Notes under the pieces: model-generated
The model's input: the letters and a program-made list of their open reading frames with translations, nothing else
The model's database searches: none
Told to the model about the DNA's origin: nothing
Assembly (NCBI GenBank): GCA_014529385.2
Contig: CM043953.1
Span: 86,700,342-86,764,341, forward strand
From: Adiantum capillus-veneris
Lineage: Eukaryota; Streptophyta; Polypodiopsida; Polypodiales; Pteridaceae
Length of the DNA: 64,000 bases
Direction of reading: 5' to 3'
Translations under genes and position numbers: made by a program
Part shown: positions 46,321-58,625 of the stretch, one piece after another
Layout of the letters: every line of letters starts with the position of its first letter
Position numbering within the stretch: position 1 is the stretch's first letter

Positions 46321-47830
46321 CATGCCCCTCAGATTTTGTTATAGCAAATGCAGAAGACATGCTTATCTCACGTAGAGATGTCATTGATGCATTGCTAAGT
46401 GCAAATGATGGCCTTACACAGTCTTGGATAGTAGACTCGGGTGCCTCATTTCATGTGACTCCATCTGTGGAGTGTTTTGCTTCTTATCATGCAGGCAAGT
46501 ATGGCAAGGTTTACCTTGAGGATAACCATGCTTGTGACATTGAAGGAATGGGAACTGTGCGCTTGGCATTAAACAATGGCCAAGAGTTTATGCTTAAAGA
46601 TGTAAGGTATGTACCAGGCATCAAGAAGAGTCTATTGTCAGTTGGCCACGTGGATGCACAGGGTTATACAACCATTTTTGTTGGGGGTTCATGGAAGTTG
46701 CTTAGGATCAATGCTCATTGTCAAGGGATGCAAGAGTGATACATTGTACTATTTACATGGCAAAGCTTTGCCTGGCAAGTTTCTTGCAGTGGCCGAAGTT
46801 GCTTCTCATTTGGAGTTGTGGCACAAAAGACTTGGCCATATGAGCCAGAAGGGACTTGATGTGCTCTCCTCTCTGAAGAGGGTTGATGTAAAGGGCATCA
46901 AGTTAGATTTTTGTAATGACTGTTTGTATGGTAAACAAAAGAAGTCTTCTTATTATTCTTGTGTCTCGCGCAAAGCTAATTCTCTTGATTTAATTCACTC
47001 CGATGTATGTTCAATGCCTGTTAAGTCTTTTGGTGGTGCATTATACTTTGTTACATAATACATTCATTGATGATTGCACTAGGAAAGGCTGGGCATATTT
47101 GTTAAAGAATAAGAGTGAGACATTTAATGCATTTAAGAGGTTTCATGCTTTTGTGACCACGCAAAAGGGTAGTAAGCTTAAATGTTTGAGATCTGACAAT
47201 GGGGGGGAGTACACGTCTGTTGAATTTCAACGTTATTGCGAAGGATATGGGATTAAAAGGGAGTTGACAGCCCCTTATAATCCATCTTCTAATGGTGTGG
47301 CTGAGAGGTATAACCGTACTTTATGTGAGAGAGTACGTTGCATGTTGTCCACGGCTAATCTCCCTCATGGGTTTTGGGGAGAGGCTTTGAAAACTGCAAT
47401 TCATGTATGCAATCGCTCTCCTAACAGTACGCTGAAAAATGACATTCCAGAGGAGGTTTGGTCTGGCAAACCTGCCTCTTATGATCATTTGAGAGTGTTT
47501 GGCTGCGAGGCTTTTGTCCATGTTCGTAATGACTTGAGGACAAAGCTAGATGCCAAGTCCATCCAAGGACTCTTCCTAGGTTATGGGGAAGAGGGTGAAA
47601 TGGGCTACGGGATATGGTTGCCTCAGTTTAAGAGGGTTGTACGCAACCGAGATATAGTGTTCAATGAGGCTAAATTACTGAAAAATGCTACATCTTATGG
47701 AATTGACAAGAAATCGGTCAATTTCAGCCTCTCCTGCCACCTATTGATGTTGAAAAAGAGCCTCAGGATGCATTACCGCAAGCTGAAATTGATAATCAGC
47801 CGGTTAACCTTGAGCCAGAAGAGGTAGGAC
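46321..47830 (+). pseudogene. Copia-C protease and integrase
   Basis: Protease [15 protein letters not shown] with an intact DSGA. Frameshift near 46720 to GAG-pre-integrase [20 protein letters not shown]. Integrase core in a third frame from about 47060: [60 protein letters not shown]. The frame after 47690 drifts. Confidence 0.9.
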
Positions 47831-49589
47831 ATGATTTAGATGCTCCAAATGAGGATGGACAGCCACCTGTCATGGCTGAAAATGATTTTCAGCAACATGA
47901 GCATGCTGAAAATGAGTTGCCTCCTGATGTAGAACCTGTGCCTGAGAATGTAGATCATTGGGTACGCAGGTCTACTCGTGTCAGAAGGTTGATACAGCGC
48001 TTTGACCCTCTTTGCATAATGTTATGTTGACAGATGAGGGTGAGCCTCTTACATATAAAGAGGCAAAATCATGTGAGTTAAGCAGTAAGTGGGAGCTTGC
48101 GATGCAAGAGGAAATCAAATCTTTGCATGCAAACAATACTTGGGATCTTGTGCCATTGCCTAAAGGAAGAAAGGCTCTTCCTAACAAATGGGTTTATAAG
48201 GTCAAATGTGTTGATGGAAAGCCCAAGTTTAAAGCAAGGTTAGTTGCCAAAGGGTATGCACAGAAAGAGGGGATTGACTTTCAAGAGATCTTTTCTCCTG
48301 CTGTAAAGCTTACGACATTGTGTGTCCTTTTTGCTCTCGCTGCAGTGCTTGACTTAGAATTGAATCAAATGGATGTAAAAACAGCTTTTCTTCACGGTGA
48401 CATTGATGAAGATATCTACATGAAGCAACCTGAGGGTTTTGTAGTTCCTGACAGAAAGGAACTTGTATGCAAACTAAGAAGGGCACTGTATGGTTTGAGG
48501 CAGTCATCATGTCAGTGGTACAAAACGTTTGATACTTTTATGCTGTCTCAAGGCTTTAAACGCAGCCATTCAGACCATTGTTTGTATACAAAGAAGGATA
48601 ATGATGGAAGTCCTATAATCCTTGTGCTATATGTAGATGATATGTTGATTGCTGAGAAACATAAGACTAGCCTTGATGCTCTGAAACGTAAGCTAAATTC
48701 AACATTTGCTATGAAGGATTTGGGTGATGCAGAGCATATTTTGGGCATGCGTATTAGAAGAGATAGAAAGCTGAAATTGTTGTTTTTATCTCAAGAAAGA
48801 TACATTGCAAAAGTACTTGATAGGTTTAATATGGCTGATGCTAAGCCTCTTGGAGTACCTTTACCTCCATACACTAAGCTTAGCAAAGTAGATTGCCCAA
48901 AGGATAAGGTAACATTGAAAGCAATGAAGGGAATCCCTTATGCATCAGCTTGTGGTTCTCTTATGTATGCTATGGTTGCCACTCGTCCCGACATTGCTTA
49001 TGCAATGGGAGTTGTTAGTCGATACATGTCGAATCCTAGCAAAGCGCATTGGGAAGCTGTCAAATGCATTTTGAGATATTTGAAAGGTACACAATCAAAG
49101 TGTATCTATTATGGCAAAAGTGACTTAAAGTTGCAGGGATATTGTGATGCAGACATGGCAGGTGACATGGATACCAAGAAATCTACCAGGGGATATGTAT
49201 TTGCCATTGCTGGTGGTGCAGCCTCTTGGTGTTCTAGGTTACAGAAAATTGTGGCATTGAGTACTACTGAGGCTGAATATATTTCAGCCACTGAGGCTTC
49301 TAAAGAGACCATATGGTTGGGCAGACTTGTCAAAGAGCTTGGTATGCCTGCTAGTACTCCTGTCCTGGGATGTGATAGCCAGAGTGCTGTCTATTTGGCC
49401 AAGAATGCCATGTTTCATGCACGGACAAAGCACATTGATGTGCGATACCACTTCATACGACAGGTATTGGAGGATGGTCTAGTCACCTTGACTAAGATTC
49501 ACACACAGGATAACCCTGCAGATGTTCTCGCCAAGAGTCTTGCTAAGGCTCAACATGAGCATTGCATACAGCTGGTGGGAGTTGGTTAA
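47831..49589 (+). pseudogene. Copia-C reverse transcriptase and RNase H
   Basis: Uninterrupted 525-codon frame from 48012: [40 protein letters not shown], catalytic [12 protein letters not shown] (about 48625), then RNase [58 protein letters not shown], ending with a stop at 49587-49589 before the polypurine tract. Catalytic residues look intact, but upstream breaks prevent a full polyprotein. Confidence 0.92.
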
Positions 49590-49624
49590 CTTAAAGGCAT
49601 CATTTATGCTTTTAAGTGGGAGGT

Positions 49625-50086
49625 TGTTGGGTTAAAGGCCTAAATAACCCCTTCTTGTACATTTTTATACTTTGTCCAGGTTCAATATGAACCTGGACAC
49701 ATTTTTTAAAGGTCACTTATAATAAAAGTGGAAGAACCCAAAACCATAGTTACCAGGAACGGGAAACCGGAACGGGAACGGGGAACGGGAACGCGGAACA
49801 AAATGCCATTCCCTGTTACGGGTACTCACGTTTGAAACACGGAACGGGGATTCGGAACGGGAACTTGGAATGGGAACGGGGAACGGAGACCTGAAAACGG
49901 CCATTCCCTGTTACTATGCCCAAAACTCACTTATTAAGTTTTCCCCAAAAAAACGTGAGCTCTCTCTCTCTCCCTCTTCGTTCTGTTAGCGCTTCCCTTC
50001 TGCAACACAGTGCCTCCGCTTCAAGCCTCAAGGCCTACACATCTTCGCGTGCTCTATCACTTGCACACACCGCCGCGCGCTCATCA
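49625..50086 (+). repeat. Copia-C 3' LTR (carries a MITE)
   Basis: 462 bp. The 25-bp palindrome GTCCAGGTTCA/TGAACCTGGAC with loop ATA lies at 49674-49698. Excluding the 174-bp MITE with its duplication, about 280 bp remain, shorter than the 5' LTR mainly because that has the 14-bp expansion. Confidence 0.93.
49745..49918. mobile_element. hAT-like MITE, 174 bp, in the Copia-C 3' LTR
   Basis: Ends CATAGTTACCAGGAAC (left) and CATAGTAACAGGGAAT (reverse of right), with perfect 8-bp duplications CCCAAAAC (49737-49744, 49919-49926). Absent from the 5' LTR. The interior is GGGAACGG-type repeats. Confidence 0.93.
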
Positions 50087-50408
50087 CAATTTGCAAAATT
50101 TTTGACCCAGCAGCAGTCGATGGCTGAAGTGCATACTCAGTGGCAAAAATCATCGAACCACCAATCAAACCGGCAATCAAGAAGCCTCCTGCTCCGAATA
50201 AGTTCACTGAACAAGAACTCCATGATGTGATCCAAACCCAAATCAGTAAGCTTCTGAACACATCGAAGAAGCAATTGAAGAAGCAATTGAAGAAGGGGAC
50301 TGAATACCTCGGTTACCTGGCCGTCAATTTTCTTTTGCATCTACACTAAAACAAAATAAGCGTGTGCGTTTTGAAGGACTACTTCCTCTTCTTCCAACAA
50401 TTCTTCTA

Positions 50409-50417
<9 letters not shown>
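50087..50417 (+). pseudogene. Plus-strand gypsy gag fragment, right of Copia-C
   Basis: Joined to 44440-44546 it reads FAKFLTQQQSMAEVHTQWQK, then in frame with 50140-50346 PAIKKPPAPNKFTEQELHDV and KKQLKKQLKKGTEYLGYL, collinear with the Gypsy-2 gag (PALKKPSASKEYTEKELENV). It ends in a CT-rich stretch where Gypsy-2 gag has its poly-Ser tract. Confidence 0.78.

Positions 50418-50459
<42 letters not shown>
50418..50459. repeat. (CT)n microsatellite at a former poly-Ser tract
   Basis: About 21 CT units directly after tcttcttccaacaattcttc, i.e. in the position of the gag poly-Ser codons. Confidence 0.93.
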
Positions 50460-50462
<3 letters not shown>

Positions 50463-51087
50463 GTGTTTAGTTCCTTTTCAAGTGAAGCAAAGTAACCTTG
50501 TGGTTGTGTGAAGTATTCAAAATCCTTAAACCCTTCCACTACACATGGCACCATCTCTCTCGTGTCCATTAGTTTCACACATGCTCCTTACCACTTCTTT
50601 TCTCACTTTGATTATGTTTTAACTACCTTGACAAGCTATTGTAACTACACTATCTTTATCAGTGATTCAATAGCCCATTATTCCCTTCTCTTTCTTTTCG
50701 TGCAAAAGCGATACAATGTAGTTTGCATCAAATGTAGAGATGTGCCATTGCAACGCAATTTTCTCATAAAACAGTTCGTAGCTTGAACTTGATCAAATGA
50801 TTTGAACTGGCCACCTATATGAACAGCATCCCAGGGGTCTCTTTGTTAGTAGCAGATGAGTGATTTATAAAAAAGGAGGGTCAACAAGGTTGCGGGTCAG
50901 CCCAGAGAACATCACATTGCTTCATGTTTAGAATAATCACAAGTGAAACTCTTTGGCATAGGAGCATTGCATCTGTTAGACTAACATTTCCCACAGGGAG
51001 CAGTAACAAGGCTCCTTTTCAGAGCCCCCTTCAAGGAAGAGACTACATAGCAAAGAGCAAAAAGGGTCTGGACAGAGACATCAGCGA

Positions 51088-51122
<35 letters not shown>

Positions 51123-52430
51123 GCAGAGAAACACCAAAACCGAGGATCATAATCATGGAAGCAGAGAAATACGCGAACTAACCAATTCACCGCACTCCAG
51201 AAAGCTGTGCGAGCTGCAGTAAGATGTTCGACCGCCTTTAGGTTGGATCGGTGTAGACCAGTGAAAAAATTCATAGAGCTCTTCAGACTTCTGCAGTAAA
51301 ATTAAACAACCTTTTAGAAGATAAATTGCATAAGCGAAGGGTGAGTTTAGGAAACGAAAAGTCCCATGGAAATGGAAAGTCATCTCCATATAAAAAGAAG
51401 TGGTCCAGTATCTATTTCGTCATCCTTACCTTTCGTTCAGCATTTAGATTCCATGCATTATTTAAGTGTAAAGTAGTGAATTTAATTTTTTTAAGCCAAT
51501 AATTACGCGCTAACGATTTTAAAAAAAATGCTTATTGATACGAATCTTAGGAGATCCTTTGATACTGCAGGTTGCAATGAGATGGTAGGAGGGAAGAATG
51601 AAGCCAAGTGCGGCACGAGCAGGAGCATTGGACTAGGAGCAAGGAATGGTGATGGCGACAGGAGCAGGAGGGGTTGGAGTCAAAACGAGTCGCAGCAGGA
51701 GTGAGCAAGGGATGGCGATGGCGACGAGAGAGGAGGGACTGGAGTGTTCTTTTTTGTTTTATAAAAATACAATTTTGTTACCAGCGTTACAGGAGAGTGT
51801 AGTGGCTAGAGTAGTTGTCATCGACATCCTCGACTGTCCTACCCGTGGTCGATCACTGGTTTTGGCATGTGTTGTTGGGGTTTTAGTTCGAGTAATAGGA
51901 TTTAGGTATCTGCGAAGATTTTGCTAATAAAATAAGAACCCATTAATCTCGAAAAATTATAAAGCATTTCAAAACGTCTTAAGTACATAAGTGAAGGGTG
52001 AGTTTAGAAAATGAAAAGACCTATGGAAGTGGAAAATCAAAAGACTTTTTTTGTCCATATAAATAGAGATGGTCTAGTGCATTTGTGTTTTCTTAGAGTG
52101 TCCTTGCACTATGTAAGTAGTGAATAGAAGCCATTAGGAGAGCTTGTTAAGCCATTAAAGCCATTTGGGAATGCCATTTTATTTAGTTTCCTTGCATTAT
52201 GTGCAGACTTCAATATAGACAGTGGGCAGTGGCAAACTAATGTTGATTTAATTAATTTTGTAAAAATCACAACGTTAGTAATTAGGGGTCTATATGGCAA
52301 ATCCATTGATAAAGACCATCAAGGAAACAAAAACTTCATTCATTTTGTAAAAATTGCAATGATAGTAACTAGGAGTCTATGGCAAATCCATTGACAAAGA
52401 CCATCAAAGACACAAAAACTTAACAAGTTG
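50460..52430. other. Unassigned intergenic sequence
   Basis: Mostly AT-rich with scattered short frames. A (CT)n tract lies at 51089-51119. gtgagtttaggaaacgaaaa and caaatccattgacaaagacc each occur twice (51339/51997 and 52298/52382 areas), suggesting old duplications. No gene recognised. Confidence 0.4.
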
Positions 52431-54312
52431 CACTTATGCACAATGGCACTACCCAAAGGAGAACAAGTGCCCTTGAACAAGTGATGCTGGCTTACGCAAA
52501 TGCATCATTGCTTATGCATTCAGCTGACATGCCTTACGGCAAAAAACTTGTAGTTATGATGGACCATCTATGCAAGAAAAGGCAAAAGTTTAAGAGAAAA
52601 GGTGGCCCAAGCTTGCAAGGGGAAAGTGCACGACCGTTCATGTAGGCTATCAGTTTATTGAGCACTATGTAAAAAGGATCTTTGTAGAGCTCAAATTCTA
52701 GGCATGGGTTGTAGTTATGGGTTTATCTTCCCTTCAAATAAAGCCCCATAAGAAAAACATTTTTTGAGTAGTGGTCGAGATTACTGGCTTGCTAGAAAGG
52801 CCTTAGAGGAAGAGAGACTTGGACGTACATTTACATGGGAGTGCCATGTGTCCACCGTTTCTGAGCTTATTTGATCAGTCGTACATGTCTCTACATGCAC
52901 TCTTGTTAAAGAAGTCAAATATTTTGAAGTTTGTGCGGCTTCAAAGACTCACCAATCCATTCTTTATCGTGATTTGTGATGTTGTAAAGTAAGCTTTCAT
53001 GCCTCTAGCTCTACACATGCAAGTTTGCAACACTCTACTTTTCACCTCACTAGAGACTAGCCCAGCTGCTTCCCTTCTATTCTTATTCAATCCGTTTTGT
53101 TTCTAAATTTTAAAATGTCAAATATCTCCATCACATTCCTCTCTGTTGAAATTGGGTCACCTTTGTCTCACTCACCCTTCTGCATTTGTGTTCTGATGCT
53201 CATAGGAGTTTAATGTCCATCTCGCAGCTTAGAGATCATGGGTATCATGTTCATTTGATTGATGAATCTTACTTGATGAGGAGAGGTTCGTTTGTGATAG
53301 CGCGAGGCCATCATGGTGCTCGTTTGACTCTTCTCTTTGTTCTTGGTGTCAGAGACACCATAGTCTTTGTGAGTCCATTGCCATGCAGACTTTTGCAGTC
53401 TAGGCAAGTACACTTTGTTGAGGAGCAGTGAGACACTTTGCTCGTTGTGCATGCAGGGTCTGAGGACAGACATGTAGAGTAGGACAACTCTTTGAGTACA
53501 CAACTAGAGCAATCACCGATGGTAGTGACAGATTTCGATGCTTTGCCACGGAGCAGAGCAATGAATCACATGTGCGAGACGGTGCAGTCTCAATGACTTT
53601 GCAAACATGTACTTTTGTGGATGAGCTCCAGAGTGATGTGCATGCCATGTCTATAGATACAGAGTTAGAGCTGGCATGCTCTAGCGAGACACAACGGATT
53701 GATCCTCTTAGGACAGAGATGCCTCCTACCACAAAGATGAGCAATATGAAGTTCTTTGACATGCTCATGCTAGAGGTTGATATGGTGATGTGAGGACAGG
53801 TGGATACAATCTCTATGGATGATGAGGGAGTGATGACCCTCGAGTCGGGATTGACACATTCATATGCGACTAGTTCTAGTGGTGATGCAGCGATGGTTGA
53901 GATACCGATGCAGATAGATTGGTAGAGGTCATTGCACATGGCTGATGCGATTGGCATGGATATGCTGACAAAGATTTCGTATTTGTCGTCGATGTTTGAG
54001 ACTCTCATGTACAACCTCTTAGTGTCGAGACCCAATATAACAGTTGCAGTGGGAGCATTTGCAGTTGGGGTTGTCAATTGTGCGATGATTAACACTAGCA
54101 TGATGCATCATGGAGTAATACACATCATTACATGATACTTGTAGAGTATGCATGTTGATTCTAGAAGGATATACGCTTTCACACGACATCCATTGGCTTC
54201 GAGTGAGCTAGTGGGCATAGGTTGAGACGAGTTTCCTCCCTTACTTATTCTACATACTACTAGTTCCTATAATAGTACCACTTATCAGCACATTTGCCTT
54301 TAAGTGGGAGAT
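52431..54312 (+). pseudogene. Possible LTR-element interior with a copia GAG-pre-integrase trace
   Basis: 53186-53431 reads RSLMSISQLRDHGYHVHLID then ESYLMRRGSFVIARG, resembling the copia segment just before integrase. Other frames to 54135 are rich in Met/Ser/Asp and not recognised. The region ends in a purine run (aagtgggagattgg, about 54302) like a polypurine tract. Order fits a decayed or non-autonomous LTR element. Confidence 0.45.
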
Positions 54313-54459
54313 TGGTGGGGTAAAGGTGGCATGCCTCTTATCCCGATTGGACATGCCAGAGACGTCCGACCGCCCATTACTTGTACACACCTTATTATTT
54401 ACTAGTTAGAGGAATAAGGGGCTCTCTCACACACATTGTAAAGCAGCTCCACTCACATC

Positions 54460-54522
<63 letters not shown>

Positions 54523-54535
54523 GCATTTGTGCACT
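54313..54535 (+). repeat. Probable 3' LTR with a (CT)n tract
   Basis: Follows the purine tract and starts TGGTGGGGTAAAGG, similar to the TGTTGGGTTAAAGG starts of the copia LTRs. Contains a CT run (54464-54519). The right edge is uncertain. Confidence 0.45.
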
Positions 54536-54906
54536 CACAGGTGGGTCAAGCCCTTTTGCTGGTTAGTGGACACAAAGCAACATATTTGAAGCTGGTAAAA
54601 AAGGGCAGTCAACACGAGGCACAATGTGCAAGGGTTTTGGGTAGAATGAAATAGTAGGTTGAGGAGGGTGGACCAACAGTTGGGAGAACCCATGTCTCAC
54701 ACATGATACTACAAGGAGTCAATAAGTATCAATGGACCTTGGATGCAGTGGAGCAGACCTAGGGGTTACACTAGGTAGGTTGAGCTTAATATGGCAATTA
54801 TGGTGCAAGGTGAGTAGCCTCTGTCAACAAAGGGAGGGTTGCTAGTGTCATTGCTAGAGATTGGAGAGATACATGTGAGACTAGGGCTCTAGATTTTCAA
54901 AGTGAG
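54536..54906. other. Unassigned sequence before Copia-D
   Basis: No coding or repeat signal recognised. Confidence 0.35.
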
Positions 54907-55998
54907 ATGGCAATAGTAGGCTTTACATATACTTTGGTGCCACAAATGCACCGCAAAAAATTGGATGATAAGATTGAAAAATGTATTTTTGTTAGTTATA
55001 ATACTGAAAGCAAAGGTTACACGTTACACCATCCGCAAACAAAGCGCGTCTTGGGATCATGTGATGTTGTATTTGTGGAAGATCCTGTTCAACCTTTGTT
55101 GTCATGTAATAGAGACAATAATGTAAGCTCACCGAACATTTATGACAATTTGTTGCCTCTTTTTAGTGGTGGAAACTTAAATGTAAATTCCAATGAGGCA
55201 AATGTACAACCTATGGGGTTTCTGAAAATGCTACGAATCATCCTATTTCTGATTCAGATGTACATGATGTACTTGATGTGGAAAGGGTTGAGAATGAGCA
55301 AGCTAGAGGTATAACAGAATGGCTTGTGCATACTTTATGTGACATTAAATTGGATGCACCTTTGTCTAGTCGTACTTGTTCAGGTTCTCACCATGCATCT
55401 TATGCATATGATTGCTATGCTTTGGCTATTTCTAGTTTATGTGATGTGGAGGAACCTTTGTCTTCTTATGAAGTATGGAATTCAAAAAATTGGATGGCTT
55501 CCATGCAATCAAAATATGATGCACTTATAGAAAATGATACATAGACTTTATGTGATTTCCCTCCTGGAAAAAATACCATTGGTACGAAGTGGGTTGACAA
55601 GTTGAGACGCAAGCCAGATGGTGAGATTGATCGCTATAAGGATCGACTTGATCGCTATAAGGATCGCTATAAGGCATAGATTATAAAGAGATTTTTGTTC
55701 CCACTTGTCGTACGACTACAATGCGTTTTCTATGTTCATTGGCAGCTCATTTTGGATGGGATGCACATCAATCATACATTGCTACTGCTTTCTTGAATGG
55801 TGACATATTCGAGGAATTTTATGTCACGCAGCCTCGCGATTTTGTCAAGAAAAAACAAGAGGAGAAAGTATGCAAATGTAAGAAAGATTTGTATGGGTTG
55901 AAGCAATCCCCTCGTGCTTGGTATAAAAAAGCTGACACTCATTTGGTTAAAAGGCTTTCTTAATAGTCCAAACAGAAAGAACTTTGTATGTAAAGGGA

Positions 55999-56022
55999 AG
56001 GGGGGGGGGGGGGGGGGGGGGG
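55999..56022. repeat. Poly-G run inside Copia-D RT
   Basis: About 24 consecutive G, interrupting the RT frame just before the YVDD box. Confidence 0.9.
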
Positions 56023-56814
56023 GTGATGTACTTCTCATTGTTGTTCTATATGTGGATGATTTGTTGATCACTGGTTCGAAGGAGACACATATTGTTGAAT
56101 TTAAGGTTGATGTGAATGCTACTTTCAAGATGAAAGATTTGGGTTTGTTGCATCATTATTAGGGCATACAATTTAAGCAGTGTGATGGTGGTATTGCTTT
56201 GTGTTAGACACGTTACATAGAGACATTGCTATGTAAGTTTGGACGTGTGGACTGTAAACCTATTGCCATTCCCATGCAAATAGGTTTGAAGTTGAGTCTT
56301 CATGATGCCGGTGATCCTATCGATGTCACTCTTTACCAGATTGTTGTTGGATGCCTTATTTATGTATGCAATATGAAGCCAGATATTTAGTTTTCAATCT
56401 CATAGGTCAATAGATTTATGCATAGCCCGGGTCTAAGCATTGGCAGGGTTGTCAAGAGGATCTTTCGCTACTTAAGTGGCGCTTTACATCTTGGGTTGTT
56501 TTTTCCCAAGGGAAATCATTGCCGCTAGATTTACATGATTTTTCAGACTCATATGGACCTCGAGTGTCCACGAACGATTTCAGTTTCATACTGGACAGTT
56601 CATGCTTATATTGATTGAACAAGAAGCAACCTATTGTGGCCACTTCAAGTTGTAAAGCTAAGTACATGGCATTCTTCATAGCTATGGTTGAGTGTGTATG
56701 GCTTAGACGCCTTATGGTTGTTTTGGGTGTCAGACAGGACACTGCCAACATCATCTACACTGACAGTCAGAGCACATTGGCAGTTGTGAGGAACCTATTT
56801 TTTCATGCTCGTAC

Positions 56815-57098
56815 AAAGCACATTGAGGTGCATTACCACTATGTCAGAGAGACACTCTCAGCAGGAGAGATCAACTTGGCTTATGTGCCAACACAAGACA
56901 ACCTTGCAAATATTTTCACAAAGGCATTGTCTTGTGAGAAGTACGAAGCTTTCTACAAAGCACATTGAGGTGCATTACCACTATGTTAGAGAAAGACTCT
57001 CAGAAGGAGAAATCAGCTTGGCTTATGTGCCAACACCTGACAACCTTGCAAATATTTTCACAAAGGCATTGTCTTGTGAGAAGTTCGAAGCTTTCCAC
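56815..57098 (+). repeat. 142-bp tandem duplication in Copia-D RNase H
   Basis: Two copies beginning aaagcacattgaggtgcatt at 56815 and 56957. 142 is not divisible by three, so the second copy is in another frame. Confidence 0.9.
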
Positions 57099-57208
57099 AA
57101 AGCATTGGGCTTACTCCCCTTTGTGGACTAATCATGTGCTCAAGGCATGGCACTTCCCTATACTCTATGTGCCAACTCTCATTCACTGCACCACTCCTAG
57201 GGGGGATT

Positions 57209-57340
57209 TGTTGCCATACATATGTGGTAGTGATGTGTGTGAACACACTTAGGACAGTCGGGGCATGGTTTCCCTCACTAGGAGGTTTTTCCCCACGTGA
57301 ATTGTATATACGGCCATCACTCTAGGGATAACTTATCTTT
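57209..57340 (+). repeat. Start of Copia-D 3' LTR
   Basis: Preceded by the purine tract aggggggattt (57199-57208) and starting TGTTGCCATACA. The end is not identified. Confidence 0.5.
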
Positions 57341-57349
57341 CATTTTGTG

Positions 57350-58100
57350 AACTCAGCAATACATAGTGGCTTGTATGCTAGATAACAATAAAAATATCAT
57401 ACCTAGTGGTTTAATCATGATATGTAACATAGGTACAATGCTAGATAGCAATTCCACAATTCTAGTTAGGAGTGTCATCATGCTTCTAGCATAACAACAA
57501 TGTTAGATACAAGTGACTTAATGCTGCTTAATAGTGTCACCATGCTAGTTAATTCTACCTCATATGCTAGTTAACACTCCGACATCATAGTTAGCAGTGT
57601 CATCATCCTTCTTAGCATAGAAACTATGTTAGATATAAGTTATATGCCTCATATGCCAGTCAAAACTCCAGCATCATAGTCAGCATTGTCATCACATTCA
57701 TTGGCATAGCCCCAATGCTAGATACACATGTTTCTTACTAGGCCACCATGTTGGTTACTACCACTCCCTCATATGCTAGTTAGCACTCTATTTTCATAGT
57801 TAGCATTGCCATTGTACTTCTTACCAAAGAAACTATGCTAGATAACAATGTCATCATGCTAGCTAACATTTGGCTCCTAAGATTGTTAGTAGTAGCAGTA
57901 TGCTACCTAACAATGCCACCATGGTAGTTAACATTTCCATATGCTAGTTATGCTAACAGTCTTACCTAATAGTCCCTATATGTTAACAATCACATGCTAT
58001 TGTGCTAGTTAATAGTGTCTTCATGCTACTTAAGGCTAAAATTCCATATGACATGACATGCTACTTAGGCTAACATTCCATACGACATGCTTAAATTTTA
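57350..58100. repeat. Degenerate ~110-bp minisatellite built on ATGCTAGTTAACA words
   Basis: Repeated blocks of agtgtcatcatgcttctagc, aacaatgttagatacaag and catatgctagttaacact at about 57470, 57595, 57685 and 57803, plus many single CATGCTAGTTAA words. Divergence is high, so old. Confidence 0.7.
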
Positions 58101-58104
58101 TTGC

Positions 58105-58625
58105 AACACATATGACATGTAGCTCATCAGGGAGGAGCCAAGTGTTCTTATTCGGGAAGACAAAGGGAAACCCATATTACACATATGACATGTAGCTCAT
58201 CAGGGAGGAGCCAAGTGTTCTCATTTGGGAAGGCTATAGTAGGTGAGAAGGTGAATATATTGGGGGACAAGGTCATGGTCAACTGCAAGTATGGCCAATT
58301 TGAAGCCTACAACAATGAGCACGAATGTGACTGCCTTTGCAATTGAGATGTGGATATAAATTGAGCTGAAATATTGGAGAAGATGGTGAAGGAACTAAAG
58401 GTTGTAGGTGCAGAGGAAGACAATAAAGAGGAACAACCAGTGGGAAGCAATTGAAGACACAAATGAAGGTATAATCAAGGTGTTTGGGGACTTGAGAAGC
58501 AAGGAACTAAAGGTTATAGGTGCAGAGGAAGACAATAAAGAGGAACAACCAGTGGGAAGCAATGCAAGACACAAATGAAGGTATAATCAAGGTGTTTGGG
58601 GACTTGAGAAGCCAAGGCTTTGACA
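58105..58625 (+). repeat. Two local tandem duplications
   Basis: acatatgacatgtagctcat with its surroundings is repeated at about 58107 and 58181 (period ~73), and aaggaactaaaggttgtagg...cttgagaagc at 58389 and 58501 (period 112, nearly identical). Confidence 0.85.

Larger units (their letters stand above)
44547..50086 (+). mobile_element. Copia-C: complete Ty1/copia element with target-site duplication
   Basis: 5540 bp with LTRs 44547-44906 and 49625-50086, primer site 44909-44920, gag-pol 45405-49589, polypurine tract aagtgggaggt before 49625, and perfect duplications CAATT (44542-44546 and 50087-50091). One nonsense codon in gag and several frameshifts in pol. Closely related to Copia-A. 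Confidence 0.95.
54907..57208 (+). pseudogene. Copia-D integrase tail, reverse transcriptase and RNase H
   Basis: Integrase C-terminus KKLDDKIEKCIFVSYNTESK then TKRVLGSCDVVFVEDP (54950-55085). RT start WNSKNWMASMQSKYDALIEN, NTIGTKWVDKLRRKPDGEID with a tripled RYKDR. RT middle GWDAHQSYIATAFLNGDIFE and KKDLYGLKQSPRAWYKK. A G run breaks the frame before LYVDDLLITGSKE (~56050). RNase H ends ARTKHIEVHYHYVRE and NLANIFTKALSCEK, the latter part duplicated. A different lineage from Copia-A/B/C. No gag seen. Confidence 0.85.

Noticed and set aside
53400-54101. 233-codon minus-strand open frame
   Set aside because: Low-complexity Ser/Thr/Ile composition, no motif; opposite to the copia-like trace on the plus strand.
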